The notes beneath the pieces were generated by a model. The model made no database searches, was not told the origin of the DNA, and worked only from the letters and a program-made list of their open reading frames with translations. The translations under genes were made by a program, and so were the position numbers. DNA of 31,030 bases, taken from assembly GCA_001313365.1 (NCBI GenBank), contig BBFS01000055.1:1-31030 (forward strand), read 5' to 3'. Within the stretch, counting starts at the first letter, position 1. Every line of letters starts with the position of its first letter. Shown one piece after another: positions 16,903 to 29,622 of this stretch. Origin of the DNA: Paenarthrobacter nitroguajacolicus JCM 14115 (lineage in GTDB: Bacteria > Actinomycetota > Actinomycetes > Actinomycetales > Micrococcaceae).

Positions 16903-17880
16903 CTAGACCTTCCTCAGCAGCATGCGGCGGATGGAGTGGTCTGCGTCCTTGGTAAGGACCAGCTGTGCACGTCCGCGGGTAGGCAGCACGTTCTCCTCAA
17001 GGTTTGGCTCGTTGATGCGTTTCCAAATGCCGCGTGCGGTGGATTCGGCGTCGTCGTCGGACAACGTGGCGTAGCGGTGGAAGTAGGACTCGGGCTGGGC
17101 GAAGGCTGTGGTCCGCAGCTTCCGGAAGCGGTCTACGTACCACTCCTCAATATAGGAAGTTTTGGCGTCGACGTAGATGGAGAAATCGAAGAAGTCGCTG
17201 ACGGCCAGTCCTTGTTTGCCGTCCATGCGGGGACGGGCGGGGGGGCCAGGACGTTGAGGCCTTCAACGATCAGGACGTCGGGTCGCCGCACCACGACTTC
17301 CTTGCCCGGCACGATGTCGTAAGTGACGTGGGAGTACCAGGGGGGGCGCGGACTTCCTCGGCGCCGCCTTTTACTTCCGAGACGAAGCGAAGAAGGCCAC
17401 GGCGGTCGTAGGACTCCGGAAAACCCTTGCGCTCCAGCAGATGCCGGCGCTTGAGCTCGGCCAAGGGGGGGTAGAGAAAGCCGTCTGTGGTGATGAGTTC
17501 CACGTTGGGAGTTCCGGGCCAGCGCCTGAGCATTTCCCGGAGCACGCGGGCGATGGTGGACTTACCAACAGCAACTGAACCGGCCACGCCGATCACGAAC
17601 GGCGTCCGCTGGGTTTGCTCGCCCAGGAAGGTGGTGGTGGCTGCGTGCAGCTGGTGGGACGCCTCGACGTACAGGTGCAGGAGGCGTGACAGCGGGAGGT
17701 AAACCTCCCGGACTTCCTTCATATCCAAGGGATCGCCGAGGCCGCGGAGACGGAAAATGTCCTCTTCGTTGAGAGGCTGCTCCATCTGCGCTGCAAGCCT
17801 GGACACGTTTGACGGTCCAGCTCTACAAACGGGGAAGCGCCGTCGCCATTAGCTTCGGTGCGTTGCAAAGTCACGCTCAT
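16903..17880 (-). CDS. coaA: Pantothenate kinase, type I
   Basis: CoaA phosphorylates pantothenate, the first and regulated step of coenzyme A synthesis. The P-loop [12 protein letters not shown] is at about residues 98-109. [22 protein letters not shown] and [14 protein letters not shown] are type I signatures. The ATG at 17880 ([20 protein letters not shown]) follows GGAGG. One G is missing near 17806, so an internal ATG is the first in the main frame. The C/G runs near 17465, 17338 and 17237 also shift or lengthen the frame. The protein ends [11 protein letters not shown], about 325 residues repaired, normal for actinobacterial CoaA. It is divergent from glmS. Confidence 0.94.
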
Positions 17881-18006
17881 GATTCTGCCTCCGCGGGGCG
17901 GATCAGGAAATGCGCGACGACGGGCAGGTGAATTGTGAGTGGTCGATCCCGCGCGGAAGGGGGGGTGGAGGGAGGATGTCCCACATCAGTTGTTTGCCCT
18001 AGCCGC

Positions 18007-18022
18007 TAGGCTTGTACCCATG
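18007..18022 (+). promoter_or_regulatory. Leaderless-type -10 and start of glmS
   Basis: TAGGCT (18007-18012) is followed by seven bases and the ATG at 18020, with no ribosome binding site between. This is the same geometry as glmM. No clear -35 is present. It suggests initiation of transcription at or next to the start codon. Confidence 0.5.
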
Positions 18023-19910
18023 TGTGGAATCGTAGGCTATGTTGGCAATTCGTCTCGCAAGGCAGCTGGATACAGCGCTCTTGACGTTGTGGTGGAAGGG
18101 CTGCGCCGTCTGGAATACCGCGGCTATGACTCCGCCGGCGTCGCAGTAGTCGCTGATGGGACCATTTCGTCCCGTAAAAAGTCCGGCAAGCTGAGCAACC
18201 TGATCGCGGAACTGGAAGCAAATCCGGTTCCCGAGTCCCTGACCGGCATCGGCCATACCCGTTGGGCTACGCACGGCGGGCCCACCGACCGTAACGCACA
18301 CCCGCATCTTTCCGACGGCGGCAAGCTGGCAGTCATTCACAACGGCATCATTGAGAACTTCGCTGAGCTTAAGCAGGAACTGCTGGGTAAGGGCGTCACC
18401 TTCGAGTCGGAAACCGACACCGAAGTTGCAGCCGCCCTTATCGGTGACATCTTCCGCACCCGACTCAATGACGGCGGCGGCAACCTCACCGAGGCGATGC
18501 GCCTGGCTTGCCAGCGACTCGAAGGCGCTTTCACCCTTCTCGCAGTCCACGCGGACCAGCCCGACGTCGTCGTGGCCGCCCGTCGCAACTCCCCCGTTGG
18601 TAGTGGGCCTGGGCGATGGCGAGAACTTCCTCGGCTCGGACGTTTCCGGCTTCATCGACTACACCCGCCGCGCCGTGGAACTGGGACAGGACCAAATTGT
18701 CACCATCACCGCGGACACCGTAGAGATCACCGATTTCTTCGGCGCTCCCGCCGAGGGCAAGGAATACCACGTTGACTGGGACCCGGCTTCGGCTGAAAAG
18801 GGTGGATTCAGCTCCTTCATGGAGAAGGAAATCAACGACCAGCCGGACGCCGTAGCGCAGACCCTCCTGGGCCGCTCGGACCTCAACGGCAAGCTCACCC
18901 TTGACGAAGTCCGCATCGATCCTGAGCTCCTCAAGCAGGTGGACAAGATCATCGTGCTGGCTTGCGGCACGGCAGCGTACGCCGGTCTCGTAGCCAAGTA
19001 CGCAATCGAAAACTGGTGCCGGATTCCCACCGAGGTGGAGCTCGCACACGAGTTCCGCTACCGTGACCCCCATCGTTGACTCCAACACGCTGGTGGTCTC
19101 CATCAGCCAGTCGGGCGAGACCATGGACACGCTGATGGCTGTCCGCTACGCCCGCGAGCAGGGCGCCAAGACGATCTCCATCTGCAACACCAACGGTTCA
19201 ACCATCCCGCGTGAATCCGACGCCGTGCTCTACACGCACGCAGTCCTGAAATTGCCGTTGCATCCACCAAGGCATTCCTGGCGCAGATCACAGCGGCGTA
19301 CCTGCTGGGCCTGTACCTGGCCCAGCTGCGGGGGGGCAACATCTTCTCCGGCCAGATCAAGGATGTCCTCGCGGACCTCAACAAGATCCCGGCCAAGATC
19401 CAGAAAATCCTGGACAACGCAGGGCCCCCCTGCGCGAGCTCGCCCGCAGCATGAAGGACGAGAAGTCCGTCCTGTTCCTGGGCCGCCACGTGGGCTACCC
19501 GGTAGCCTGGAAGGTGCCTTGAAGCTCAAGGAAATCGCCTACATCCATGCTGAAGCTTCGCCGCCGGCGAGCTCAAGCACGGTCCGATCGCCCTGATCGA
19601 CGACGGCCAGCCGGTCTTCGTTGTTGTCCCGTCCCCCCCGCGTGGCCGCGATTCCCTGCACGCCAAGGTAGTCAGCAACATCCAGGAAGTCCGCGCACGT
19701 GGTGCCCGTACCCTGGTGATCGCTGAAGAGGGCGACGAATCGGTCAAGGATTACGCAGAGCACGTCTTCTACGTACCGGAGACCCCCACTCTGCTGATGC
19801 CGCTGCTCACCACCGTTCCGCTGCAGATCTTCGCTGCTGAACTCGCTGGTGCCAAGGGTTACGACGTCGATCAGCCGCGTAACCTGGCCAAGAGCGTGAC
19901 CGTAGAATAA
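18020..19910 (+). CDS. glmS: Glutamine-fructose-6-phosphate aminotransferase (isomerising)
   Basis: GlmS makes glucosamine-6-phosphate from fructose-6-phosphate and glutamine, the entry to amino-sugar synthesis. MCGIVGYVG exposes Cys2, the class II glutaminase nucleophile. [18 protein letters not shown] and [10 protein letters not shown] complete that domain. Two SIS domains follow ([47 protein letters not shown]). The C-terminus [13 protein letters not shown] is the conserved end. Breaks lie near 18590 (extra C), 19068, 19248, 19420, 19500 and 19560, the last being a missing G in HAEGF. Repaired length is about 630 residues. acpS begins four bases after the stop. Confidence 0.96.
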
Positions 19911-19914
19911 CGCC

Positions 19915-20265
19915 ATGATTGTTGGCATTGGCGTAGACGTCGTAGACATCGAGCGGTTCGGCCGGCAGTTGGAACGGACACCGGGACTGCGGGACCGCTT
20001 GTTCGTTCCTGCCGAGCGGGAACTCAACACCCGGTCCCTGGCTGCACGTTTTGCTGCCAAGGAAGCTGTAGCCAAGGTGCTGGGCGCTCCGGCGGGCATG
20101 AACTGGCAGGATTGCTGGATTGGCCTCGACGAGAACGGACCCACCGTTCAAGTCAAGGGGGGGACAGTGCTTGCTGTGGCTGAGGCCAAAGGCGTCAAGC
20201 GCTGGCACTTGTCCATGAGCCACGACGGCGGCATAGCCACGGCGACTGTCCTCGCCGAGGGCTAA
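19915..20265 (+). CDS. acpS: Holo-[acyl-carrier-protein] synthase
   Basis: AcpS transfers 4'-phosphopantetheine from coenzyme A to acyl carrier protein. The protein has 116 residues in one frame: [15 protein letters not shown] with the Mg-binding Asp, [14 protein letters not shown] with the Mg-binding Glu, and [14 protein letters not shown] at the end. A seven-G run near 20158 probably adds one Gly. It follows glmS by four bases and precedes nnr by 18, a common actinobacterial trio. It uses the product of the pathway begun by coaA nearby. Confidence 0.95.
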   Translation: MIVGIGVDVVDIERFGRQLERTPGLRDRLFVPAERELNTRSLAARFAAKEAVAKVLGAPAGMNWQDCWIGLDENGPTVQVKGGTVLAVAEAKGVKRWHLSMSHDGGIATATVLAEG

Positions 20266-20283
20266 GCGAACTTCATAAAAACA

Positions 20284-21876
20284 ATGATCAGCGCTTTCAC
20301 CGGACAACAGATCAGGGATGCGGAACAACCGCTCCTGGACTCCGGTGAGGGCGCTGTTCTGATGCAACGCGCAGCTTATGGCTTGGCGCAAGCGTGGCTC
20401 GCGAGGTCAAAAGCAGGCGAAAGCTTGCAGGCGCCAGTGTCACGGTGCTGGCCGGCAAGGGCAACAACGGCGGCGACGGCCTTTTCGCTGCGGCAATGTT
20501 GGCCCGTCGCGGAATGCGCACGACGGCGGTACTCGCCGCACCTGAGGTGCATCAGGAGCTTGGCTGCTCTCGTCGCAGCAGGCGGGGCGCGTTGTCCAGC
20601 TGGAGGCCGGGAACGCAGAGGAGCTTGCGGTCCTCAGCGCGGGCAGTGACTGCATTATCGACGCGCTGCTCGGGACCGGTGCCCGCGGGGGGGATTGAGG
20701 GAAGCCCCCCCGGCGGAGTTGGTGGCTTCACTTCAAGAACTGCGTCCCCCCCGGCTGGTGGTGGCATGCGACCTCCCCAGCGGACTGGACGCCAACAGCG
20801 GGGAAGTGCATTGGCCCGTCCTGGATGCGGATATCACCGTGACGTTTGGCGGCATCAAAGCCGGACTCATGGCCGACCCGGGTGAGGCTGCGCCGGGCGC
20901 GTGGAGCTGGTGGCGATCGGGATTGAGCGATCCTTGGAAAGTATCAGCTGAGCTTCGCCGCCTCACTGACTCGGACCTTGGCACTTTGCTGCCCAAGCCA
21001 GGCCGACGTGCGCATAAATACTCGCGGGGGCGTCCTGGGAGTAGTAGCAGGTTCGGCGCGTTTCGCGGGAGCTGCTGCTCTGAGCGTTCATGCGGCCGCT
21101 CTCGCCGGAGTGGGCATGGTGCGCTATCTCGGGCCTCAATCCGCGGCCCAACTGGTGCTTGCCCGAACTCCGGAAGCCTTGTGGGAGACGGATCATTCCG
21201 GCCGAGTCCAAGCGTGGTTGCTGGGGTCCGGGGGGGTTGACGGCGAGGAACAGCTGCAGCGGGCGAAGGAAGCCGGCGCGTTGGCCCTTGCTGACGATTT
21301 GCCGGTGGTCGTCGACGCCGGAGCCTTGAGCCTCCTGCCGGAACGCTGCACCGCTCATTGGATACTGACACCCCCATGCCGGCGAGCTGGCTACCTTGCT
21401 GAACTCGCTCCCTTCCACGGGGGGGGAAGTGAAGGTGACCCGCGACGACGTCGAATCCCGACCCCTCCACTTCGTGCGGCAGGCCGCCGAGCAGACCGGT
21501 GCCACGGTGCTCCTGAAGGGTGCCACCACGCTGGTGTCGTCGCCGTCGGGCGTGGTGTTCAGCCAATCCGAAGGCACCGCGTGGATGGCCACCGCAGGCA
21601 GCGGCGATGTCCTGGCCGGCGTTCTGGGCGCCCTTCTGGCGCAGGCTGCGGAATCCATCCGGCACGACGACGGCGCATATGCCGCCTTGTGCGTGGACCC
21701 CCCCGCCGACCGCTGGGCTGCCCTGGCCGCGGTTGCTGCAAGCGTTCACGGCCGGGCTGGTGCTCTGGCATCGGCAGATTTCGACGGAGGGCCCCCTTAC
21801 AGCCTCGGCGATCGCGGAGGCTGTACCCCGCGTTATTGGTTCGCTCAGCGCGGAATACGACCCAACAAGACCGTAA
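20284..21876 (+). CDS. nnr: Bifunctional NAD(P)H-hydrate repair enzyme (epimerase + dehydratase)
   Basis: Nnr repairs hydrated NAD(P)H. The N-terminal epimerase half (about residues 1-215) starts MISAFTGQQIRDAEQPLL and carries VTVLAGKGNNGGDGLFAA and VACDLPSGLDANSG. The C-terminal ADP-dependent dehydratase half has LVVAGSARFAGAAALS-like phosphate-binding sequence, VVVDAGALSLLP, LLKGATTLVSSP and the signature ATAGSGDVLAGVLGALLAQ. Many indels break it (20394, 20570, 20690, 20705, 20746, 20895, 21030, 21228, 21372, 21421, 21700 and others), making it one of the most damaged genes here. It ends SAEYDPTRP, TAA at 21874-21876, about 530 residues. Confidence 0.9.
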
Positions 21877-21948
21877 GGTTGCTGTCGGTGTCTGGGGGGG
21901 GCTTGAGTAGGCTTGCAACAGTTGTTCGCATCATCAAGAGGAGAACGC

Positions 21949-24234
21949 ATGGAAGTCTGGCCTGGATCGGCTTATCCGCTGGGTGCCACCTTTGACGGCA
22001 CCGGCACCAACTTCGCGCTTTTTAGCGAGAAGGCCGAAAAAGTGGAATTGTGTCTCTTCGACGACGACGGCGGGGGAAGTCCGCGTAGACGTTACCGAAG
22101 TGGATGGTTACGTATGGCACTGCTATCTGCCGCAGGTCCAACCGGGACAGAAGTACGGCTACAGGGTGCACGGCCCCCCCTACAACCCTGACGAGGGCCA
22201 ACGCTTTAATCCCAACAAGCTGCTGCTGGATCCTTACGCCAAGGCCGTCCACCGTCAGATCGACTGGGACCCGGCCCTGTTCTCATACAACATGGGTGAC
22301 CCGGATTCACGCAACGACGAGGACTCTGCGCCGCACATGATGCTGGGCGTGGTCATCAACCCGTTCTTCGACTGGGACGGTGACAAGCTCCTGCGGATTC
22401 CGTATCACAAGTCCGTAATCTATGAGGCGCACGTCAAGGGCCTCACCCAGATGCATCCGGAAGTGCCCGAGGAGCAGCGCGGCACATATGCCGGCGTCGC
22501 CCACCCGGCGGTTATTTCCCACCTGCAGAAGCTGGGGATCACGGCGATCGAACTCATGCCGGTGCACCAGTTCGTCAATGACGGCATCCTGCAGGACAAG
22601 GGCCTGAACAACTACTGGGCTACAACACCATCGGTTTCTTTGCGCCCCACAACAGCTACAGCTCCAAGGGTGATACCGGACAGCAGGTCCAGGACTTCAA
22701 GGCCATGGTGCGGGCGCTGCACACAGCTGGTATCGAGGTCATCCTCGACGTCGTGTACAACCACACGGCCGAGGGAAACCACCTTGGACCCACGCTGTCC
22801 TTCAAGGGCATTGATAACTCCGCGTACTACCGCCTGGTGGAAGACGACCAGAAGTACTACATGGACTACACCGGCACGGGCAACTCGCTCAATGTCCGCA
22901 GCCCGCACTCCCTCCAGCTGCTCATGGATTCCCTGCGCTACTGGGTGACCGAGATGCACGTAGACGGATTCCGCTTTGACCTCGCCTCCACGTTGGCCCG
23001 TGAGTTCTACGATGTGGACAAGCTGTCCACCTTCTTCGAACTCATCCAACAGGACCCGGTGGTCTCACAGGTGAAGCTCATTGCCGAGCTTGGGACGTTG
23101 GGCCCGGCGGCTACCAAGTGGGCAACTTCCCTCCCCAGTGGACAGAGTGGAACGGCCAATACCGCGACACCGTCCGCGACTTCTGGCGCGGCGAACCTTC
23201 CACCTTGGGCGAGTTCGCATCCCGGCTGACAGGGTCGGCAGACCTTTACGAGCACTCCGGGCGTCGCCCGGTGGCCTCGATCAACTTCGTCACCGCCCAC
23301 GATGGCTTCACGCTGGCTGACCTTGTGTCCTACAACGAGAAGCACAACGAAGCCAACGGCGAGGGCAACAACGACGGCGAATCCCACAACCGTTCCTGGA
23401 ATTGCGGTGCGGAAGGGCCCACGGATGATCCCACCGTCCTTGGTCTGCGGGCACGCCAGCAGCGCAACTTCATTGCCTCGCTGTTCCTGTCCCAGGGTGT
23501 TCCCATGCTTCTGCACGGCGACGAACTCGGCAGGACGCAGAACGGCAACAACAACGGCTACTGCCAGGACTCCGAGCTCACGTGATCAACTGGGACAACG
23601 TGGACCAGCCCCTGATCGAGTTCACGGCGGCGGTCAGCGCACTCCGTGCCAAACATCCGAGCCTGCGTCGCAGTCGATTCTTCGATGGTCGTCCGGTATT
23701 GCGTGGTGAAGGCGAGCGGCTCCCGGACATCGTATGGCTGGATGCCGACGCGAGCACCATGACGCCGTCCGATTGGGACGAAGCCCTGGGACGCTCCGTG
23801 GGCGTGTTCCTTAACGGCGACGGTATCCATGGCCGGGACACACAGGGCCGACGTATCACTGACGTCAACTTCCTGTTGTACTTCAATGCCGACCAGGACG
23901 AAGTAGGCTTCCGGATTCCTTCCGACGAGTATGCGCCCGCTTGGGATGTCATGATCGACACCGCTGGAGAAGGCGCTGAAGCAGGCGTTATCAAGCCCGA
24001 CCAGATCCTGATGGTCGGCGGTAAGTCACTGGTGGTACTCCGTGCCCACAGCACCCCCCCGGAAATTGAACCGGATCACTCTGTTGCAGCTTCCCTTGCC
24101 GCGCTGACTCATACGAGCACTCCGGAAACGGCATCCATCACCGCCCCTGCGGTGACGTCGTTGCCGTTCGATTACAAGGCGCTGCGCCCGAGGGCGATGA
24201 CGATGAAGGTGAAACGAAGGAGCCGAACGCATGA
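21949..24234 (+). CDS. glgX: Glycogen debranching enzyme GlgX
   Basis: GlgX (GH13) hydrolyses alpha-1,6 branches of phosphorylase-limit glycogen. The ATG at 21949 ([20 protein letters not shown]) follows AAGAGGAG. A CBM48-like N-terminal domain precedes the barrel. Catalytic sites are DGFRFDLAS (nucleophile Asp), [15 protein letters not shown] after restoring a missing C near 23094 (acid Glu), and FVTAHDGFT (stabilising Asp). Other breaks are near 22075, 22178, 22617, 23577 and 24188. It ends ETKEPNA with TGA at 24232-24234, overlapping the treY ATG. About 758 residues. The linkage to treY and treZ points to glycogen-derived maltodextrin feeding trehalose synthesis. Confidence 0.95.
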
Positions 24235-26567
24235 GGACCCCTGTCTCCACATATCGGCTCCAAATTCGCCCGAGCTTCACTCTTCAGGATGCAGCTGAGC
24301 TCACGGGATACCTGCAGTCCCTGGGTATCGACTGGGTCTATGTGTCACCGATCCTGACTGCAGAAAAGGGCTCGGACCACGGTTATGACGTGACCGATCC
24401 CTCCACTGTGGATCCCTCCAGGGGGGGAGGCCCGGAAGGCTCTCCGCCCTGTCCAAGGCAGCGAAGGACAAGGGCCTGGGCATCCTGGCCGACATCGTGC
24501 CGAACCACATGGGCGTTGCTTCGCCCAAGCAGAATGCATGGTGGTGGCAGCTGCTGAGGGAAGGCCGCGGCTCAAAGTATGCCGAGGCCTTCGACGTCGA
24601 CTGGGAGTTCGGCGGGGGGGAAGATCCGCATCCCCCCCGTCCTGGGAAGTGACGACGACCTTGACGAGCTGAAGGTCGTTGACGACGAACTTCGCTACTA
24701 CGACCACAGTTTCCCGTTGGCCGAGGGGACGTACACGTCCGGGGACAACCCGCGTGAGGTCCATGCCCGGCAGCACTATGAGTTGGTTGGCTGGCGCCGG
24801 GCTGACGCAGACCTGAACTACCGGCGGTTCTTCGCAGTGAACACCTTGGCCGGAGTGCGCGTCGAGGTTCCCTGGGTCTTTGACGAGTCCCATGAAGAGA
24901 TTGTCCGCTGGTTCCGCGAAGGTCTGGTGGACGGTCTGAGGATCGACCACCCGGATGGGCTCGCCGACCCCCGAGGGTTACCTCGCCAGGCTGCGCGAGG
25001 TGACGGGGGGGGCGCTTACCTGTTGGTGGAGAAGATCCTGGAACCGGGGGGGAGCGGCTGCCCGAGACCTTCGACTGCGAAGGGACCACAGGATACGACG
25101 CCTTGGCTGACGTTGACCGCCTTTTTGTGGACCCGGCTGCGGAGGAGTACCTGAACTCCCTCGATGCCCGTCTGCGGAATGCGGACGCTCCGGCGGATTA
25201 CCACGCCATGATTCATGCCACCAAGCGCCGCATCGCCGATGGCATTTTGCGCTCGGAAATCCTGCGGCTGGCCCGCCTGGTACCCGAAACCTTGGAGCTG
25301 CCGTTCGCCAAGGTTGCCGACGCACTGGCTGAAGTAATTTGTTGCTTCCCCCCCATCTACAGGACATATCTGCCTACGGCGGGAAGACGCTCGTAGAGTC
25401 CGTGGAAAATGCCGCCAGGGAGCGACCTGACCTGGCAACCGTCCTCGGCCAGCTTCAGCCGCTCTTGCTGGATGAGACCAGTTTGCTGGCCCGGCGTTTC
25501 CAGCAGACGTCCGGCATGGTGATGGCCAAGGGTGTGGAGGACACTGCGTTCTTCCGCTATACGCGGCTAGGATCACTGACGGAAGTGGGCGCGGATCCCA
25601 CGGAGTTCTCGATCCCCAGTGGAGTCTTCCATGAGCGAATGGCCCGCAGGCAGCAGCTATTGCCGCTCTCCATGACAACGCTGAGTACCCACGACACCAA
25701 GCGGAGCGAGGACGCAAGGGCCAGGATCTCGGTCATCTCCGAGGCAGTACCTGAATGGGAGCTTTTCCTCGCACCGTCCAGGAACTCGCCCCCCCCATCC
25801 CCCCCGATGGGCCCCCCCTCTCGGCACTGATCTGGCAATCGATCGTGGGCGCATGGCCCGCGGATCGCCAGCGTTTACAGTCCTATGCCTTGAAGGCAGC
25901 CCGCGAGGCCGGTAATTCCACTAACTGGACCGACCCCCCCAACCAGGAGTTCGAGCGCAAGTTGCTGCCGCCGTCGACGCCGTATTCGACGTCCCGGAGG
26001 TAACCGCCGCCCTGACGAACTTCGTGGACGAGCTCGAACCTTATGGAACGTCCAACTCGCTGTCCGCCAAACTGATCCAGCTGACCATGCCCGGCGTCCC
26101 CGACGTCTACCAGGGGGACGGAATTCAGGGACGGCTCGCTGACTGACCCTGACAACCGGCGGCCAGTGGACTTCCAAGCCCGCATCGCTGCCTTGGCGGA
26201 GCTGGATGATGGTTCCAAGCCCGCATTCACGGAGGAAGCTGCCAAACTGCTGGTGATTTCCCGTGCGCTGCGGTTGCGTCGCGACAGGCCCGGGTTGTTC
26301 GCCGGCTACCTCCCCGTCGCGGCCCAAGGCGCTGCCGCCGCACACGTGGTGGCTTTCGATCGAGGGGGCTGACCGTCGGGGAGCTCTCACCGTTGCCACG
26401 CGCTTGCCCAAGCGCTGGCCAGGGAAGGCGGCTGGCGGGACACGTCAATCGAACTGACAGTGGAATGCCGGGATGAACTCACTGGCGCTACGTACGGGGC
26501 CGGTGCTGTGCCTGTGGCCACATTGCTGGCGCAATACCCGGTGGCCCTACTGGTACCCACGGACTGA
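24231..26567 (+). CDS. treY: Maltooligosyl trehalose synthase
   Basis: TreY rearranges the reducing-end alpha-1,4 bond of maltodextrin to alpha-1,1, giving maltooligosyl trehalose. It starts [20 protein letters not shown]. Family motifs: [46 protein letters not shown] (nucleophile Asp), [11 protein letters not shown] (acid Glu) and [14 protein letters not shown] (stabilising Asp). Three inflated C runs fall within 30 bases at 25789-25818, and further breaks occur near 24430, 24460, 24615, 25010, 25050, 25350, 25935, 25970, 26118 and 26368. It ends [13 protein letters not shown] at 26565-26567, about 778 residues, the family size. The start overlaps the glgX stop by four bases. Confidence 0.94.
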
Positions 26568-26643
26568 TTGTTGGACGGTCCTGATGAGCTGACCGTCAAC
26601 ATCGTCACTGCAAGCACGCTTGAACACGTACAGGGGGAACTTG

Positions 26644-28436
26644 ATGCTGGAAAACGCTGCTGGAAAAAACCGTTACGACGTCTGGGCACCGAACGCCGAT
26701 TCTGTTCGGTTGCTGGCCGGAGACCGGGAGTACGGCATGGAACACCACCACGACGGCGGCGCCCACGGTTGGTGGCGCGCGCCGGCTGATGTGGCGGCGC
26801 AGCAAGCCGACGGGGGTGCGGTACGGCTACATCGTTGACGGGGAGGGGCCGTTTCCCGATCCCCCCCGCTCGCGGAGGCAGCCGGACGGGGTCCACGGAT
26901 TGTCTGCGACCTTCGACCCCCCCTCCACTTACGAGTGGAAGGACGGCGGATGGAAGGGCCGGAATCTCAAAGGTTCCGTGATCTACGAGATGCATCTGGG
27001 CACCTTCACACCCGAAGGAACGTTGGATGCCGCTGCCGGGAAGCTGGACTACCTGGTGGAGCTTGGTGTCGACTTCATCGAGCTGCTGCCGGTCAACGGC
27101 TTCAACGGTGTCCACAACTGGGGCTACGACGGTGTCCTTTGGTATGCCGTCCACGAACCCTATGGCGGACCTGAGGCATACCAGCGCTTTGTGGATGCTG
27201 CGCATGCGGCCGGCTTGGGTGTCATTCAGGACGTTGTTTACAACCACCTCGGGCCGAGCGGCAACTATCTGCCCAAGTACGGTCCCTACCTGAAATCAGG
27301 GGAGGGCAACACTTGGGGTGATTCGGTCAACCTGGACGGACCGGGCTCGGATGACGTTCGCCGCTACATCCTGGAAAATGCGGCGATGTGGCTCCGGGAC
27401 TACCATGTGGACGGACTTCGTCTTGATGCCGTGCATGCCTTGCGTGACGAGCGTGCCGTGCACATCCTTGAGGAGTTCGGCGCGCTGGGAGATGAGATTG
27501 AGGCGGAGATGGGAATTCCCCCCCGGACCATGATTGCTGAATCTGACCTGAACAACCCGCGGCTCATCTATCCGCGCAAGGACAACGGCTACGGGTTGGA
27601 AGGCCAGTGGAGCGACGACTTCCATCACGCAGTGCACGTCAACCTCAGCGGGGAGACTACCGGCTACTACGCTGACTTTGACTCCCTGGCAGTCCTGGCG
27701 AAGGTCCTGCAACATGGCTTCCTTCACGATGGCAGCTACTCCAGCTTCCGGGAACGGCATCACGGCCGGCCCATCAGGCACGATTTGGCGCAGCCGTCTG
27801 CGCTGGTGGTCTGCTTGCAGAACCACGACCAAATCGGCAACCGGGCAACTGGCGACCGGCTCACAGCTTCGTTGTCGTATGGAAAGCTGGCCATAGGGGG
27901 GGCTGTGCTGACCATGACGTCCCCCCCGTTCACGCCCATGTTGTTCATGGGCGAGGAATTTGGGGGCCTCAACGCCGTGGCAGTTCTTCACCTCCCACCC
28001 GGAACCTGAGCTTGGGAAGGCCACAGCGGAGGGGGGGCGGATCAAGGAGTTCGAACGCATGGGTTGGGACCCTGCCGTGGTCCCTGATCCGCAGGACTTG
28101 GAAACGTTCCAGCGTTCCAAGCTCAAGTGGGACGAAGCAGGAGAAGGCGACCACGCACGCTTGCTGCAGCTGTACAAGGATTTAGCACAGCTGCGCCGGA
28201 ACACTCCGGAGCTGGCGGACGGTGGATTCGGTGAGACCTCCGTTGAGTTCGACGACGACGAATACTGGCTGCAGTTCTCCCGCGGCTCAGTCCGGGTGGT
28301 TTGCAACTTCGGGAACGAAGCACTGGGGACGCCGCTGACCGGCTCCGTGCTGCTGGCCACTGACAGCGAAGCAGCACTGGAAGAAGGGACACTGACGCTT
28401 CCCGGCGGTAGCGCCGCCGTCGTGCGCGTCCACTAA
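26644..28436 (+). CDS. treZ: Maltooligosyl trehalose trehalohydrolase
   Basis: TreZ (GH13) cuts free trehalose from the TreY product. The ATG at 26644 ([20 protein letters not shown]) follows AGGGGGA, 76 bases after treY. The barrel shows [40 protein letters not shown] (nucleophile), [14 protein letters not shown] (acid) and [13 protein letters not shown] (stabiliser). Breaks occur near 26815, 26866, 26920, 27965 (five G for four in EFGAS) and 28035. The C-terminal part [20 protein letters not shown] to AAVVRVH is intact, TAA at 28434-28436. About 595 residues repaired. Confidence 0.95.
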
Positions 28437-28450
28437 GCCTGTCGATCGAG

Positions 28451-28486
28451 GGTGACGGCGCCCACATTGCGGACAGCGCCGTCACC
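28451..28486 (+). terminator. GC-rich hairpin after treZ
   Basis: GGTGACGGCGC (28451-28461) pairs perfectly with GCGCCGTCACC (28476-28486). No T tract follows, only a C run and GGTTTGTG. It probably ends the glgX-treY-treZ unit, but this is weaker than the other terminators here. Confidence 0.5.
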
Positions 28487-28517
28487 CCCCGGTTTGTGCA
28501 GTGGCAGGATGGTACGT

Positions 28518-29563
<1,046 letters not shown>

Positions 29564-29582
29564 CATTCAAGAACTGACATAA

Positions 29583-29622
29583 ACAGCGGAAGCCGGTAGG
29601 GAACAAAACCGGCTTCCGCTGT
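29583..29622 (+). terminator. Rho-independent terminator after the aldo/keto reductase
   Basis: A perfect 15-bp stem: ACAGCGGAAGCCGGT (29583-29597) pairs with ACCGGCTTCCGCTGT (29608-29622), with a ten-base loop. GTTGGTT follows. It begins 19 bases after the stop codon. Confidence 0.85.

Noticed and set aside
20733..21950. 405-residue open frame on the minus strand across nnr
   Set aside because: It is antisense to a recognisable nnr, has Arg/Pro/Gly-rich shadow composition, and shows no domain or ribosome binding site.
26387..28360. Long minus-strand frames (286 and 354 residues) opposite treY and treZ
   Set aside because: They are shadows of strongly coding treY/treZ on the plus strand, with no family resemblance.
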